A program made the translations under genes and the position numbers. A DNA stretch of 64,000 nt from Symbiodinium sp. CCMP2592 (lineage: Eukaryota > Sar > Dinophyceae > Suessiales > Symbiodiniaceae), in assembly GCA_905221615.1 (NCBI GenBank), contig CAJNDT010000580.1, forward strand, positions 753,511-817,510, read 5' to 3'. Shown piece by piece: positions 42,164-51,317 of the stretch. The notes under the pieces were generated by a model, which worked only from the letters and a program-made list of their open reading frames with translations, was not told the origin of the DNA and searched no databases. How positions within the stretch are numbered: the stretch's first letter is position 1; each line of letters begins with the position of its first letter.

Positions 42164-42315
42164 AAATCTCTTTATGGACGAGTCAGATGGGAGTTTCCGA
42201 AAATTGGGCTACCCTATTTTGGGGGTCCTTATAACAAGGACCCTACTATTTAAGGTATTATATTAGGGTTCCCTGTTTTTGGAAACTCCCCAATCTCTTT
42301 AGGGACGAGTGAGAT
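42164..42315. repeat. inverted-repeat element G with 24-bp flanking direct repeats
   Basis: Hairpin 42189-42290 (arms GGGAGTTTCC.AAAA and complement, plus an inner GGGTCCTT/AAGGACCC). It is flanked by AATCTCTTTANGGACGAGTN-AGAT at 42164-42187 and 42292-42315. The direct repeats look like a duplicated target. Confidence 0.7.
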
Positions 42316-42574
42316 ATCATTGGTGCCAGCGCATTTTGCACCTCCACATGTGTGCCTTTGGTTCTGGGTTGGATCGAACTGCTGGGCTCCCGTAGGGGTT
42401 CCTGTAAAAGGGCTGGTGAAAGCTTGTCTATAAGCATTCCCTTCAAGGGTTCGGTGTTTCAGGTTGTGGGGAACAAGGCCTCAGACATACAAAAGCTGAG
42501 GGCAGAAAGTATCCAAAATCGGGCTTCGGGTCTCAAACTTGGGGTGTAGGGCTTCAGCGTTTTGGGCCATGAGA

Positions 42575-42625
42575 GCGCTCGGGAATATCTCGGTCACCTC
42601 CCTCCTTCTCGGCATGCTTTAAGAT
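42575..42625 (-). CDS. candidate exon
   Basis: Minus strand reads LKHAEKEGGDRDIPERSHG. Boundaries approximate. Confidence 0.45.
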
Positions 42626-42865
42626 GTGTACTTCAGGGTCGTGGGCTGTTTAGGTGGTCAGGGGTTATACTTGTCATTGAAGGCTTCGGATTAAGGACTT
42701 AGGGTTGCAGGTTTACGGCTTGGGGTTTAGGTTCAAAGTTCTTAACCACTGCTGGTATCATGCAACGACAGAGCTAGGCAGGGACACGAATACGAAACGA
42801 ACAAAAGAAGCATGAAACATCCCCGGATGAGCAGGAAGAAAGGGAAGGGCTGTGGGTTTAGGGCT

Positions 42866-42950
42866 TCAGGGATCAATGTCTCTCTGAAACCTTTCTTGAA
42901 CGTCAGACTCCGGCGCTAAGCAAAGCATAGACTGTAAAGCCAGAACCATG
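42866..42950 (-). CDS. candidate exon
   Basis: Minus strand reads MVLALQSMLCLAPESDVQER then FQRDIDP. Confidence 0.38.
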
Positions 42951-43149
42951 GTTTGGTTGTGTGGGCTGAGACTGGGGGCGTTAGGCCTAGGGTTTTGGAT
43001 GATCCTATCTTTTATCTGAACCGTAAACCCCAAACACCCATCCTTGAGCCCTAAACCCTGAGCCCTCAACCTCGATATCTGAGCCTTCACCTCTAAACCC
43101 TAAGCCTCGGTATCTGAGCCCTAAACCCGAAACCCCAACCCTCCAGAAT

Positions 43150-43313
43150 AGGGCTTTGAGCGATAGTGTGATATCTTTTATGCAAAGACTGTGCGGGGGT
43201 AGTATTCCTATTGGCAAAACACTGAGATTGAACGAAACCCCACATGCGATCAGTGATTTTGCATCATCTCCATGCTCTCCTCCAGAGATCGTAGTGGCAA
43301 CGAGTTTACGCAA
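43150..43313 (-). CDS. weak candidate exon
   Basis: Frame TTISGGEHGDDAKSLIACGV is open for about 54 codons. An alternative frame reads SLEESMEMMQNH over 43255-43290; the choice is uncertain. Confidence 0.33.
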
Positions 43314-43645
43314 TCAGAGAAGTCATCTCCCGAGATGTATATAAGGTCGGGGACTTTGGAGTCGGGCCTAAGAGTTAGAGGCTTCCCTGGCTTTAGCGGT
43401 TTAGGGTTTAGGGGGTTTAGCGGGTTTAGGGGGTTTAGGGTTTAAGGGTAGTTCCCGTTGTCTCTACTGGGGTTTTGTGGGGGGATTAGCCTGCTCCTGG
43501 GTCCATATTGGACGTCAGCAGGAGCCGGTAAGCGGGACGAAAGTGCTACAACAGCAGGGATCCCTGCTGAAGGCTCTTGAACAAAACGCTCCTGCTTAAG
43601 GAGAGCCTAGCAGGACTCTTTCATTCCTCACTTTTTTAGGGCAAG

Positions 43646-43860
43646 ATGTTAACAATAACCAACCTCCAGAAGCAAGAGCTTGCAGACCAGGGTCTCAGGA
43701 TCAAGAGCAATCGTGCACTGTGCAGTGAGGCAGCAATTGGCTTTGACAGATTACTGCTACTCATCGACGGGGCCGAGACCGTTAAAGCCGCCCTGAAATT
43801 CTGTCCAGTGTATCAGCAGTGCACTATGGCTCCGGAATTCCTTCTAAACCTCGGCCCCTT
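43646..43860 (+). CDS. ambiguous plus-strand open frame
   Basis: ELADQGLRIKSNRALCSEAA and FDRLLLLIDGAETVKAALKF. The only fairly convincing plus-strand segment outside element A; may be chance. Confidence 0.22.
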
Positions 43861-43920
43861 ATCTGCTGGAGCCCGTCAGAAATGGCAGGGTCCACCTCTG
43901 CGTCGCTGTGCCGTCCTCAC

Positions 43921-43998
43921 GGCCTTTCTGTGCATGGCAAACCCCAGAAGCGTCTCCGAGAACTCGTTGATGGCGTCGGTGAAATACTGCTCCTTGAC
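43921..43998 (-). CDS. candidate 78-nt phase-0 exon
   Basis: Acceptor TTATCAG, exactly 26 codons (VKEQYFTDAINEFSETLLGF then AMHRKA), donor GTGAGG at 43915-43920. Consistent boundaries and codon bias. Confidence 0.6.
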
Positions 43999-44849
43999 CT
44001 GATAAGAAGATTCTGGGCATCGGTTTTTGCCTGCTCATTTTTCAAACGATTTCAGAGGGCGGTTTGCGTCTTGTGTATAAGGAGAACTCTAACTGAAGAG
44101 CAGCTTTCCCTTCGGTGCCTTTATACTGAAATAAGAGCCTACATATACTGTTCGAGATCTATCGTAGAAACTCTTGTTTTCTGAAACCCATTTTAAACTT
44201 CACTTGAGCCCACGCATCTACATTTTCAGGATCATATTCTCTATGTCAATATCTCAACAAAGCGGGAGGCTGTGCAGAAGCCAGCTCAACCCGTAGTGGC
44301 ACAGGGTGTTGACTGTGCGGGGGTCATGACATTCAGTTCTTGTGGACCATTAATGACAGAAACTCTGGGAATCCAACGACAGTCTTTCGAGATTTGGCTT
44401 TGACTGTAATGTGAACGCAGCTTGCGGCAAGATCCACGGAAGCAGAACAAGAAATCCCAAACCTCTCAACCCATGGTGTTGTTTGGTTCGCGTACTAAAT
44501 CGCCAGTCACGTAACACCTCGCACATAACGAAGGCAAGGCAAGGACACCGCACGATGTGTTCAGGGTTGACACTTGGAGATCGGAATTAGGGACCCGATC
44601 CTGTTGGAGCCCTTTATTTAAAGGGTGCCGTATAATTTTGGGGCCCAAAAAGACCCTAATCTGGAGAACTACCCATACCGAGTACCGAGGGTGGGCTAAC
44701 CCACCGGCCGAAGTCTCCAGGCGAGTGGCATCCACACCGTCAGTTTCGAGGATCCAATTGCCACCAGCAGCAGAGTTCCTGCCGAAATTAGGGTTTAGGG
44801 TTCGGTTTAGGGTTTTGGGTTTCGGGTTTAGGGTTTAGGGTATAGGGTT
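43999..44849. other. no clear gene; inverted repeat 44586-44660
   Basis: Hairpin with ends ATTAGGG/CCCTAAT and inner CCCTTTATTTAAAGGG. The rest is non-repetitive, with no frame that stands out. Confidence 0.4.
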
Positions 44850-45164
44850 TAAGGCTTCCGAAACGGCGGAGGTGCTTCGCTTTGGTGTGCTTCTGCTCAG
44901 GAGGCCTTGACGCGAAGCCTCTAAGCCGCACAAGATGGCTTCCCGGTGCGCGGGCCAGCAGAAGAAACTCTGAGATGTTGAATCTCTGCCTACCGAGCTC
45001 CGACGACCCCCAGATAGAAAATCGAACACAACAACAGTATCTCTCCCAAACCCCGCCGTTTCGGGGTTCCTTGGGGGGACTTACTCTGTGTCTGTCGGTC
45101 CCTGTCAGATCGGTGGAGGCCGCGAGGTTGATGCCAGACTCTTTCTCCAACTCTTTGAAGATCT
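44850..45164 (-). CDS. candidate exons
   Basis: After CCCCTGAG the frame reads IFKELEKESGINLAASTDLT (about 45105-45164). A second segment, HREAILCGLEASRQGLLSRS, is open at 44870-44965 in another frame. The first is the stronger. Confidence 0.45.
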
Positions 45165-45206
45165 CAGGGGAAGACGGTCTTGGGCTGAACGTTTAGAGCT
45201 TGAGGG

Positions 45207-45304
45207 TTTACTTACCATTCCTTAGTAGGGAAGGGAGGAATGGGGTACAATTATAACTACTATTACTACTGTTGTTCCATTCCCTACTAACCAAAGGTAA
45301 GTTT
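45207..45304. repeat. inverted-repeat element, family C copy 2
   Basis: Homologous to 12327-12424, sharing arms, the core ATAACTACTATTACTAC and GGTAAGT ends. It lies about 43 nt upstream (minus) of the candidate exon at 45164. Confidence 0.75.
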
Positions 45305-45502
45305 AGGAGGCTCTGGTGGGCTTCTAGCTTATGGTCCTTGCACGCTTGTTCTCAAAGTCTGCGGAAGCTTGCACAGCTTGGGGTTGCAAGTCGCCCTCAG
45401 CCCTCAACCGCCCCAAACTAGAACAAATCAATATCACTACACTCAAACGCCCTAAACTCCAACACCCAACCGACATAAACCCTAAACCTCACCCCTGAAT
45501 CC

Positions 45503-45570
45503 AATGGCCCGTGCCTTCAGCCCGGTGGGTCCCGCTACCATCTCGCATGCGAGGATGTCCACACGAGCCC
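45503..45570 (-). CDS. candidate exon
   Basis: Minus strand reads ARVDILACEMVAGPTGLKAR then AI, ending G|GATTC (possible GA donor). Confidence 0.5.
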
Positions 45571-46089
45571 CCTTGAGTCAGGGTGAGAAGGGTTTAGGGT
45601 TTAGGGTTTGAGAAGTGTAGGTTCGGGGTTCAGAGTGTAAGGGTTTCAAGTGTAGCCTCAGGGCTTGCAGCGTGGAGTTTGGATTAAGGTTGGGACTTTT
45701 GTGAAGTGTACTTGGCTTGCGCTAGATTTTCAAGTGTTGGAGGATGTCGGCTTTGGAGTTTAGGGTTCCGAGGGCTTGGGGTTCAAGAAGGTGACGGGGT
45801 AAAGTATGACCTTTCAAAAATAAAGGCTTCTTTTGGAACGCCTTTATCCCTAGCAGTTCGGGTTGGCAGAATCCACATTGCAGAAGGCAGCAACCAAACC
45901 CTCGCTCACGCAAAGGGTTAAGGGTTTGGGGCTTCGGGTTTATGATGTAAGATAAACCAACCAATGAAAGGGGCATGTGGCTTTCAGATTTTACGGCTCG
46001 GCTCGCAACATGACACCATAAACCCTGAATCCTGACCCGCAACCCTCCTCCTTCCAGTGCGAGGCTTAAGGTTGGGCTTCAGGGCCAGC

Positions 46090-46184
46090 CTCCGCAAGGT
46101 ATGGTTTCAATGCTGCCAAGAACTTGAGGTTCTGCTCCTGGCGCAGAGTGGCACTTTCAAGGTTTGGGAGCTCGGCCCGACACC
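46090..46184 (-). CDS. candidate exon
   Basis: Acceptor TTTTTGTCAG, then CRAELPNLESATLRQEQNLK and FLAALKPYLAE, ending GAG|GC. Strong codon bias and polypyrimidine acceptor. Confidence 0.58.
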
Positions 46185-46489
46185 CTGACAAAAACAACAA
46201 ACTAAATCAAAAAAATAAGCCTGCATACCCAAGCATGAAACTCCAAGCCCAAAGCCCAAAGCGCGGAACCGAGAAAAGACGGGAAAAATGAGATCCACAA
46301 AAACTAGGTTGATAGAATGGGACAGGAAGACTTTGAGAGCATGGGTTCAATACTTTAGCGGTATGATATATATTAAGCAACTCCCAGTATGAGATCACCC
46401 ACTGGCTACCCATACCCCATACCGGGTTTGGGCTTCAGGGTTTCGGGTTTAGGCCCTAACCCCTAGATTCAGACTCCCTGTGACAAATC

Positions 46490-46564
46490 CTTGTACTCGC
46501 CCGTCATCTCGGAGCCATGGAACATCCAGCCAACATGCGTAAAGGAGCCTTCGGGAACCTCGGG
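46490..46564 (-). CDS. candidate 75-nt phase-0 exon
   Basis: Acceptor CCTCAG, 25 codons (PEVPEGSFTHVGWMFHGSEM then TGEYK), then AAG|GATTTG, an apparent GA donor. Composition suggests a globular domain. Confidence 0.58.
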
Positions 46565-46969
46565 CTGAGGAAGCGGGGTGGGGGTTTAGGGCTTTCTCAG
46601 CCCCTAAACCCTAAACCCAGGCTTTCATGAACTTTGAGAAAGTTCCGTAAAGCTTGAAGGGTTTGGTCGAGGGTTCAGGCTTCAGTTTGTAGTTAAACTT
46701 AGGGTTTGGCGATCAGATTGCAGTTTAGGGTTCACATAAGGGAAGTTTCTTGGTGCTAAGACAATACGGAAAAATTTCCCCTAAGACCCTAAAGGCCCAC
46801 CAAACTCTAAATCCAGATCTTCATTCAGAACCCTAAACAAAGCCCTGAACCCAAAGTCTTCCACTAAACATCAAAACCAGACCCCGTCAACCCCCAAAAA
46901 TCTTAAACTTCCAACCCAAAGTCCAAAGTCGCGACCTTGTACCCAAAACCCCTGATCCTTGAGTCTCAC

Positions 46970-47040
46970 GGAGTTGCCGCCGCGGCACCTCTGCGGCCTT
47001 CATGGCGGCCACGATGTCATCCCAGAGCTCATGCTGCTCC
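46970..47040 (-). CDS. candidate exon with GTGAGA donor
   Basis: After ATCCAG the frame reads EQHELWDDIVAAMKAAEVPR then RQL, ending at GTGAGA (46964-46969). Confidence 0.6.
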
Positions 47041-47499
47041 TGGATCCCAGGGATCGGTCTTCTGTGGAATTCCACAGGGTGGGTTCCTTTTGGGCTCCTC
47101 TGGCTGTCGGTGTTGGTTTTTGGGGGCTCAGGGTACCGGGTATGGGAGTCTTAATTCCGCCGAGTTTGGCATCCCATCTTTTTGGGATTCAGGGCTTGGC
47201 CATGCGCTTTGACCTTTGGAGGCGCGGAGTTAGGGATGTCAGGCTGTTGGGGGTGGAGACTAGACAGAAACCTGGGAAAGGCTTGAATCAAGTTTACCGC
47301 TTGGGTTCAGGGTCTAGGGTCCAATATCCTACAGCTCAGGGTACTACGCCCCAGACTTTAGGCTTGCTTCTGTGCCAGCACAGCTCTGAACCATGAACCC
47401 AAAGCCCCACGCAATCCTAAACCTTACTAAACCTTACGGCCCCAAAAACCTCAAAGCCCATGAATTCCCAGACCCTTAAATCCTAAGTTTTCGATCCTT

Positions 47500-47550
47500 G
47501 GCTGCGTACCACATTTGCAGCACTCCATCCTGCAAGTCTGTGAAGACATA
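47500..47550 (-). CDS. candidate 51-nt phase-0 exon
   Basis: Acceptor CCTCAG, then YVFTDLQDGVLQMWYAAK, then AAG|GATCG. Same apparent GA donor as 46490. Confidence 0.55.
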
Positions 47551-47623
47551 CTGAGGCTTGGGGGGGCGTGGGAATGGGTTGAGTGTGTGTGGCTTTGGGT
47601 TCGCGGCTTTTGAGAAGCCTGAA

Positions 47624-47967
47624 GGACGTCAGGGTCGACATTCTTTTTTGTGTCGAGATGACAGAAGGCTCGTAACAGGTGGAACAGGACCGTTTTCCTG
47701 TGCAGCAGCCCTGACTAAACGAGATGAGCTGCCCGCATCCAGAGGTGTCGATGAAGGTCGAAGATGGTTTCAGGTCTTGAGTCTCTTGTCGGTTGAGGGT
47801 TCACGTCTGGGCCTGAGGCTTAGATTAAAAGGCTTGAGGCTTTCTTGGTGAAAATTTGGGGCATACTTTCGGGTAGGAAGAGTCAGTATCGAGGTTCTGT
47901 TCCGAAGAGCTACTGGTCGCTGGGGAGTGGGGCCTAATACAAATCCGGACTGACAACTATTATACAT
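47624..47967 (-). CDS. weak candidate exons
   Basis: TFIDTSGCGQLISFSQGCCT (47624-47775) and GFVLGPTPQRPVALRNRTSI (47850-47967). Confidence 0.3.
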
Positions 47968-48104
47968 AACGAACTCGATTCAGGTACACAGACGGACAAG
48001 TTATCAAACCCCTGAAAGACCCTACGGAACCTGAGAAACTAAAGCCTATGAAGCCCCTAATTTAAGAACACTCCGTCCAACTTCATCCGTCTTGCTGGCC
48101 CCAC

Positions 48105-48193
48105 CTTCGCAGCAGAAGCAGCCACCGGCCAAGAGAGGATGCCATCGCTGATCCAAAGCAAAGTCTTCTCCTTCGCATCAAAATAGATAAGGT
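48105..48193 (-). CDS. candidate exon
   Basis: Acceptor TTTCCTCCAG, then LIYFDAKEKTLLWISDGILS and WPVAASAAK, donor GTGGGG (48099-48104). Good polypyrimidine acceptor. Confidence 0.58.
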
Positions 48194-48679
48194 CTGGAGG
48201 AAAGCTGTTGGGGCTTTGTAGGGTGTTGTACAGGGTCTTGTTGTCTTAGGAATGCCTGGTGCCCTGCGTAAATTCTGTGGTTTCGGTGTCAACCCTCACG
48301 AAATCTCATATCGGAAGCTTCTTAAAGGCATGGGTCGGAGGGGATTACTAGAAGGATCCTGCCACCCAAGAAGAAGAGCCTGACAACGAAACCCCCAGAA
48401 ATCCCAAACCCCAGAAGCCCTAAAGCCTAAACCCTCATCGAAGCCCCCCGGCCCCTGGATCTCAGTTTCCATCAAACAAAGCTGCTCCCCAGGCCTAAAC
48501 AAAAACCCCCACCCCCCAAAACCTTAAATCGCTGGACCGTGATGGACCCCAAAGCCGCCTCAACCCTTGAACCCCATCCCGAAAACCCTAAAACTCCAAA
48601 AGAACCCTTAAAAAAAAAAAAAACTAAAAAATAACAACACCGAAACGCCCCCCTAGACCCATCCCAGAAATCTCTCGAC

Positions 48680-48748
48680 GAAGGCTCCCCCGCGTGCTTC
48701 TTCGCCGACAGCTTGGGCTTCAGCTCATCGGAGGCCGCCTTCCACTTC
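48680..48748 (-). CDS. candidate exon
   Basis: After ATCTCAG the frame reads KWKAASDELKPKLSAKKHAG then EPS. Basic, helical. Confidence 0.57.
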
Positions 48749-48868
48749 CTGAGATGCCCGTGGAGTGCATTGCTTTGAGGGGGTGCGTTTTGGGTTTAGG
48801 GCTTGGGTTTAAGGTTTAGGGTGTAGGGTGTAGGGTTTGATGAGAATTCAACCGAAACCCTTACTTAC

Positions 48869-48968
48869 AGAAGCCGGTGCAGCTGCAGCCGAAGTTCTTC
48901 TCCTTCTGGATGGTTGCCACGGCTTCGGCGATAGCTTCGTTGGCGGCATCCAAGACACGGGCCTTGTC
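48869..48968 (-). CDS. candidate 100-nt exon, best splice signals
   Basis: Acceptor CCTCAG, then DKARVLDAANEAIAEAVATI and QKEKNFGCSCTGF, donor GTAAGT at 48863-48868. Canonical at both ends with strong G/C third positions. Confidence 0.65.
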
Positions 48969-49009
48969 CTGAGGCCATGGATGTTGGAGTTTGGGACGCC
49001 GAGTGTAGG

Positions 49010-49221
49010 GCAGCGAGTTTCGTCCTGCCGGTGCTTAGAAACGAGCCATGCAGCTTCTGTAACCTATGACACGAAACCTTTACCATCCTCCCAAATGCCA
49101 TGTTGAAAGTTAGCCCCCTCGCCGCGACAAACGTCAGATCCGGGCTCCCAGTCCCTGTAAAAACCGACCCTAGATCCGTTTCTGTTGCTGGACAAACTCC
49201 TGCTTTCTCTTTGGGCTGCAT
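49010..49221 (-). CDS. candidate coding segment
   Basis: About 70 open codons on the minus strand, including VCPATETDLGSVFTGTGSPD and FGRMVKVSCHRLQKLHGSFL. Confidence 0.33.
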
Positions 49222-49548
49222 CCTTTAGTCACTTTAGTCTCAGGTTCAGGTCTTAGGGGTTGGAGCTTGGGGCTTCGGGTTTGTGGATTACGTCCTGGTC
49301 ATGGGTGTGCAGGTCATTCTGAGGCTGATCATGCTGCCTCAACTTAACCGTAAACCTCCCATCCTCAAAAGAATCCGCAGCCCTACACACCGAGCCCTGA
49401 TATCCTAAATCCTCAAAACCTAAAGCCCGAAACCCCTGGTCGCCCGTAACTCGAGCTCAAGGCTTCCGGCTTTGGGGCTGCCATTAGGAAAATTCGAAGC
49501 CCCTGCCACAAAAGAAGCAACAACACCGTTCACGCTGAACCCCCAACC
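49222..49548. other. telomere-like intron-type DNA
   Basis: No coding signal; host sequence up to retroelement B. Confidence 0.5.
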
Positions 49549-49553
49549 CTGAA

Positions 49554-49716
49554 TATAGTTGTTGTAAACCACTGCACACACGCACTGATAATAACCCGTC
49601 CAAGTGTTAGCAAGTAGCGCACGATACCATTAGGTAGCTACACCTTTTTCCTGCTAGAGCACTTGTGCCACAATGCCGTACACACAACATGATACTTCAC
49701 ACGTGCACAAATTACA
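49554..49716 (-). repeat. 3' LTR of retroelement B
   Basis: 163 bp, identical by eye to 62975-63137. On the minus strand it runs from TGTAATTTG to AACTATA. Confidence 0.9.
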
Positions 49717-49727
49717 CCCCCCTCGCC
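49717..49727 (-). promoter_or_regulatory. polypurine tract of retroelement B
   Basis: Minus strand GGCGAGGGGG directly before the 3' LTR. Confidence 0.6.
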
Positions 49728-50142
49728 GAAGCGTCAGTCTGAGGCGCAAACATGCACGGAAGCTTGGTGCTGTGTGGCCTGCCGTAAAGGCGGCTGGATT
49801 GTGGCTCGGGGCTCATAGGCTTTCTACTACCGTAAAGCGGAAGATACGGAAGCAGATTAATTCTTTTAGCGCGCAGTTTAAAGTCGCGACATGCATTATA
49901 AAGTGGCGACGATCCAGCAAGCCTTGAATGTTGGCGTGGATACGAGTCGCAAGAACATGTGCAGCGTAGGACGAATACATCATCCACTGGAGCTGCTGGC
50001 TGTTCGGATTTGTCACAAAGTGACTGCCAGGAAATGAAGCATGAAATTTTTCTGGTCTTAAGGAAATTCGGCCACCTCTAAGAGGGGCTGTATTTCGGAG
50101 TACCGGTTAACGTGACGGAACCACGAAATGTCGATCAGGTAC

Positions 50143-50868
50143 TTAGTACCATCCTCCGGAACCCGAGGAGCGTCCATAGGGGTGGGATCCTCGCTGGTAG
50201 CCGCGATCCCATCCCTGCTCCTGGTAGCGCTGTTGCTCTGCTCTGCGTGCATCAGCTTTGGCTTGAGCAATGCGAGAGCGTTCAGCGTTGCGTTGGCGCT
50301 CTTCGTATGCACGGCGTGCAATTCCGACCTGTACCGCGAATTTCCCACGGAGCCACTCAGTCCAGTCCTCAGCAGAATAGCCGAGTCGTGGATCAACGTA
50401 GAGTGCCTCTTCTGAGAAAGTAACAATCATTTTCACGATTTTGTGCTGGAGGAAAACATCTACGAATTTACGCAAACTGTATGCCCCTCCCAGCCACATG
50501 ATGCAAAACGGATCGTCACTCACTGCGGAGATCAGGCCTGCCCTAAGGGCGGCTGGATTGCACTCGTGCAAATAGAGCAACCGAGCAATCTCCTGGTTCC
50601 TCGGCCCTTCGGAGCTTCCACCGTAGGTGCCGACAGCTAACTGTCGTTGCTCCTTCGAACGGCCATGGTTCGGCAGTGCAGCATGCGTAAGCACGTCTTC
50701 GATGGCCAGAAACTCTCGATCGTACCCATTGCCGATGGAACTCATAGTGTAGTCCACATCATTGTCGAAGCGGTGTACGATGCTTGTGTAGCCTCCTTTT
50801 GTCGCCATCTTTAACTGCTGCCGGGCCTTGTCCAACGCCTCTGCGTCAAGCGACGTAGTTCCACGCTG
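50143..50868 (-). CDS. last ORF of retroelement B, function unknown
   Basis: At least 230 codons; the frame is open upstream to about 50890, overlapping the end of the zinc-ribbon ORF in the -1 frame. Contains YTSIVHRFDNDVDYTMSSIG, a helical middle, a coiled-coil (RRAYEERQRNAERSRIAQAK) and an Arg/Gly/Tyr-rich end like an RNA-binding tail. Contains one stem-loop copy (50535). May be expressed by frameshifting or splicing. Confidence 0.55.
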   Translation of the reverse strand, partial: QRGTTSLDAEALDKARQQLKMATKGGYTSIVHRFDNDVDYTMSSIGNGYDREFLAIEDVLTHAALPNHGRSKEQRQLAVGTYGGSSEGPRNQEIARLLYLHECNPAALRAGLISAVSDDPFCIMWLGGAYSLRKFVDVFLQHKIVKMIVTFSEEALYVDPRLGYSAEDWTEWLRGKFAVQVGIARRAYEERQRNAERSRIAQAKADARRAEQQRYQEQGWDRGYQRGSHPYGRSSGSGGWY

Positions 50869-50882
50869 CGTTGAGGAGTCTC

Positions 50883-51317
50883 TCAGTCTCTGGTCATTTC
50901 ATGGATGACCTCCTCCGGCGTCAGCTGGGAACGTGGCTTGCCCGCGGTGGCTGCGGCGGCCTCTTCAGCGAACCATCGGGCCGTACGCACTTTCTTGCGT
51001 GCGTTTTGCTGGGAAGGCTTCACTATGTGAACGCCACAGCTCAGGCAGATCATCTGTCCCACAAGATGCTGCGCACCGCAGTGGGGACATGCCCTGTGGC
51101 GGCCACCCGTAACGGGGGCTGGAGGGAGAGCCAACGGAGTCGATTCCGGCTGAGGCGGTGCCTGCTCGAACATCGGCTCTACTTTGACTTCTTCCTCCTT
51201 TTTCACATCGCCTTCCTCTGGCTCGATCTCAATGTCGATCTCGACTGGTTCCTCCGGCTCAAGGAAACGCACTCGCTTTCTGGACTCAGTCGGTGCCTCC
51301 GGTGGTGAAGCGCCCCC
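50883..51317 (-). CDS. zinc-ribbon extension behind the pol stop codon
   Basis: In the same frame as pol and separated from it only by TAG at 51318-51320. Acidic stretch (EIDIEIEPEEGDVKKEEEVK), then a four-Cys zinc ribbon CPHCGAQHLVGQMICLSCG, then a basic segment. No good ATG near the start, so it is probably made by readthrough or was joined before a point mutation. Confidence 0.6.
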   Translation of the reverse strand, partial: GGASPPEAPTESRKRVRFLEPEEPVEIDIEIEPEEGDVKKEEEVKVEPMFEQAPPQPESTPLALPPAPVTGGRHRACPHCGAQHLVGQMICLSCGVHIVKPSQQNARKKVRTARWFAEEAAAATAGKPRSQLTPEEVIHEMTRD

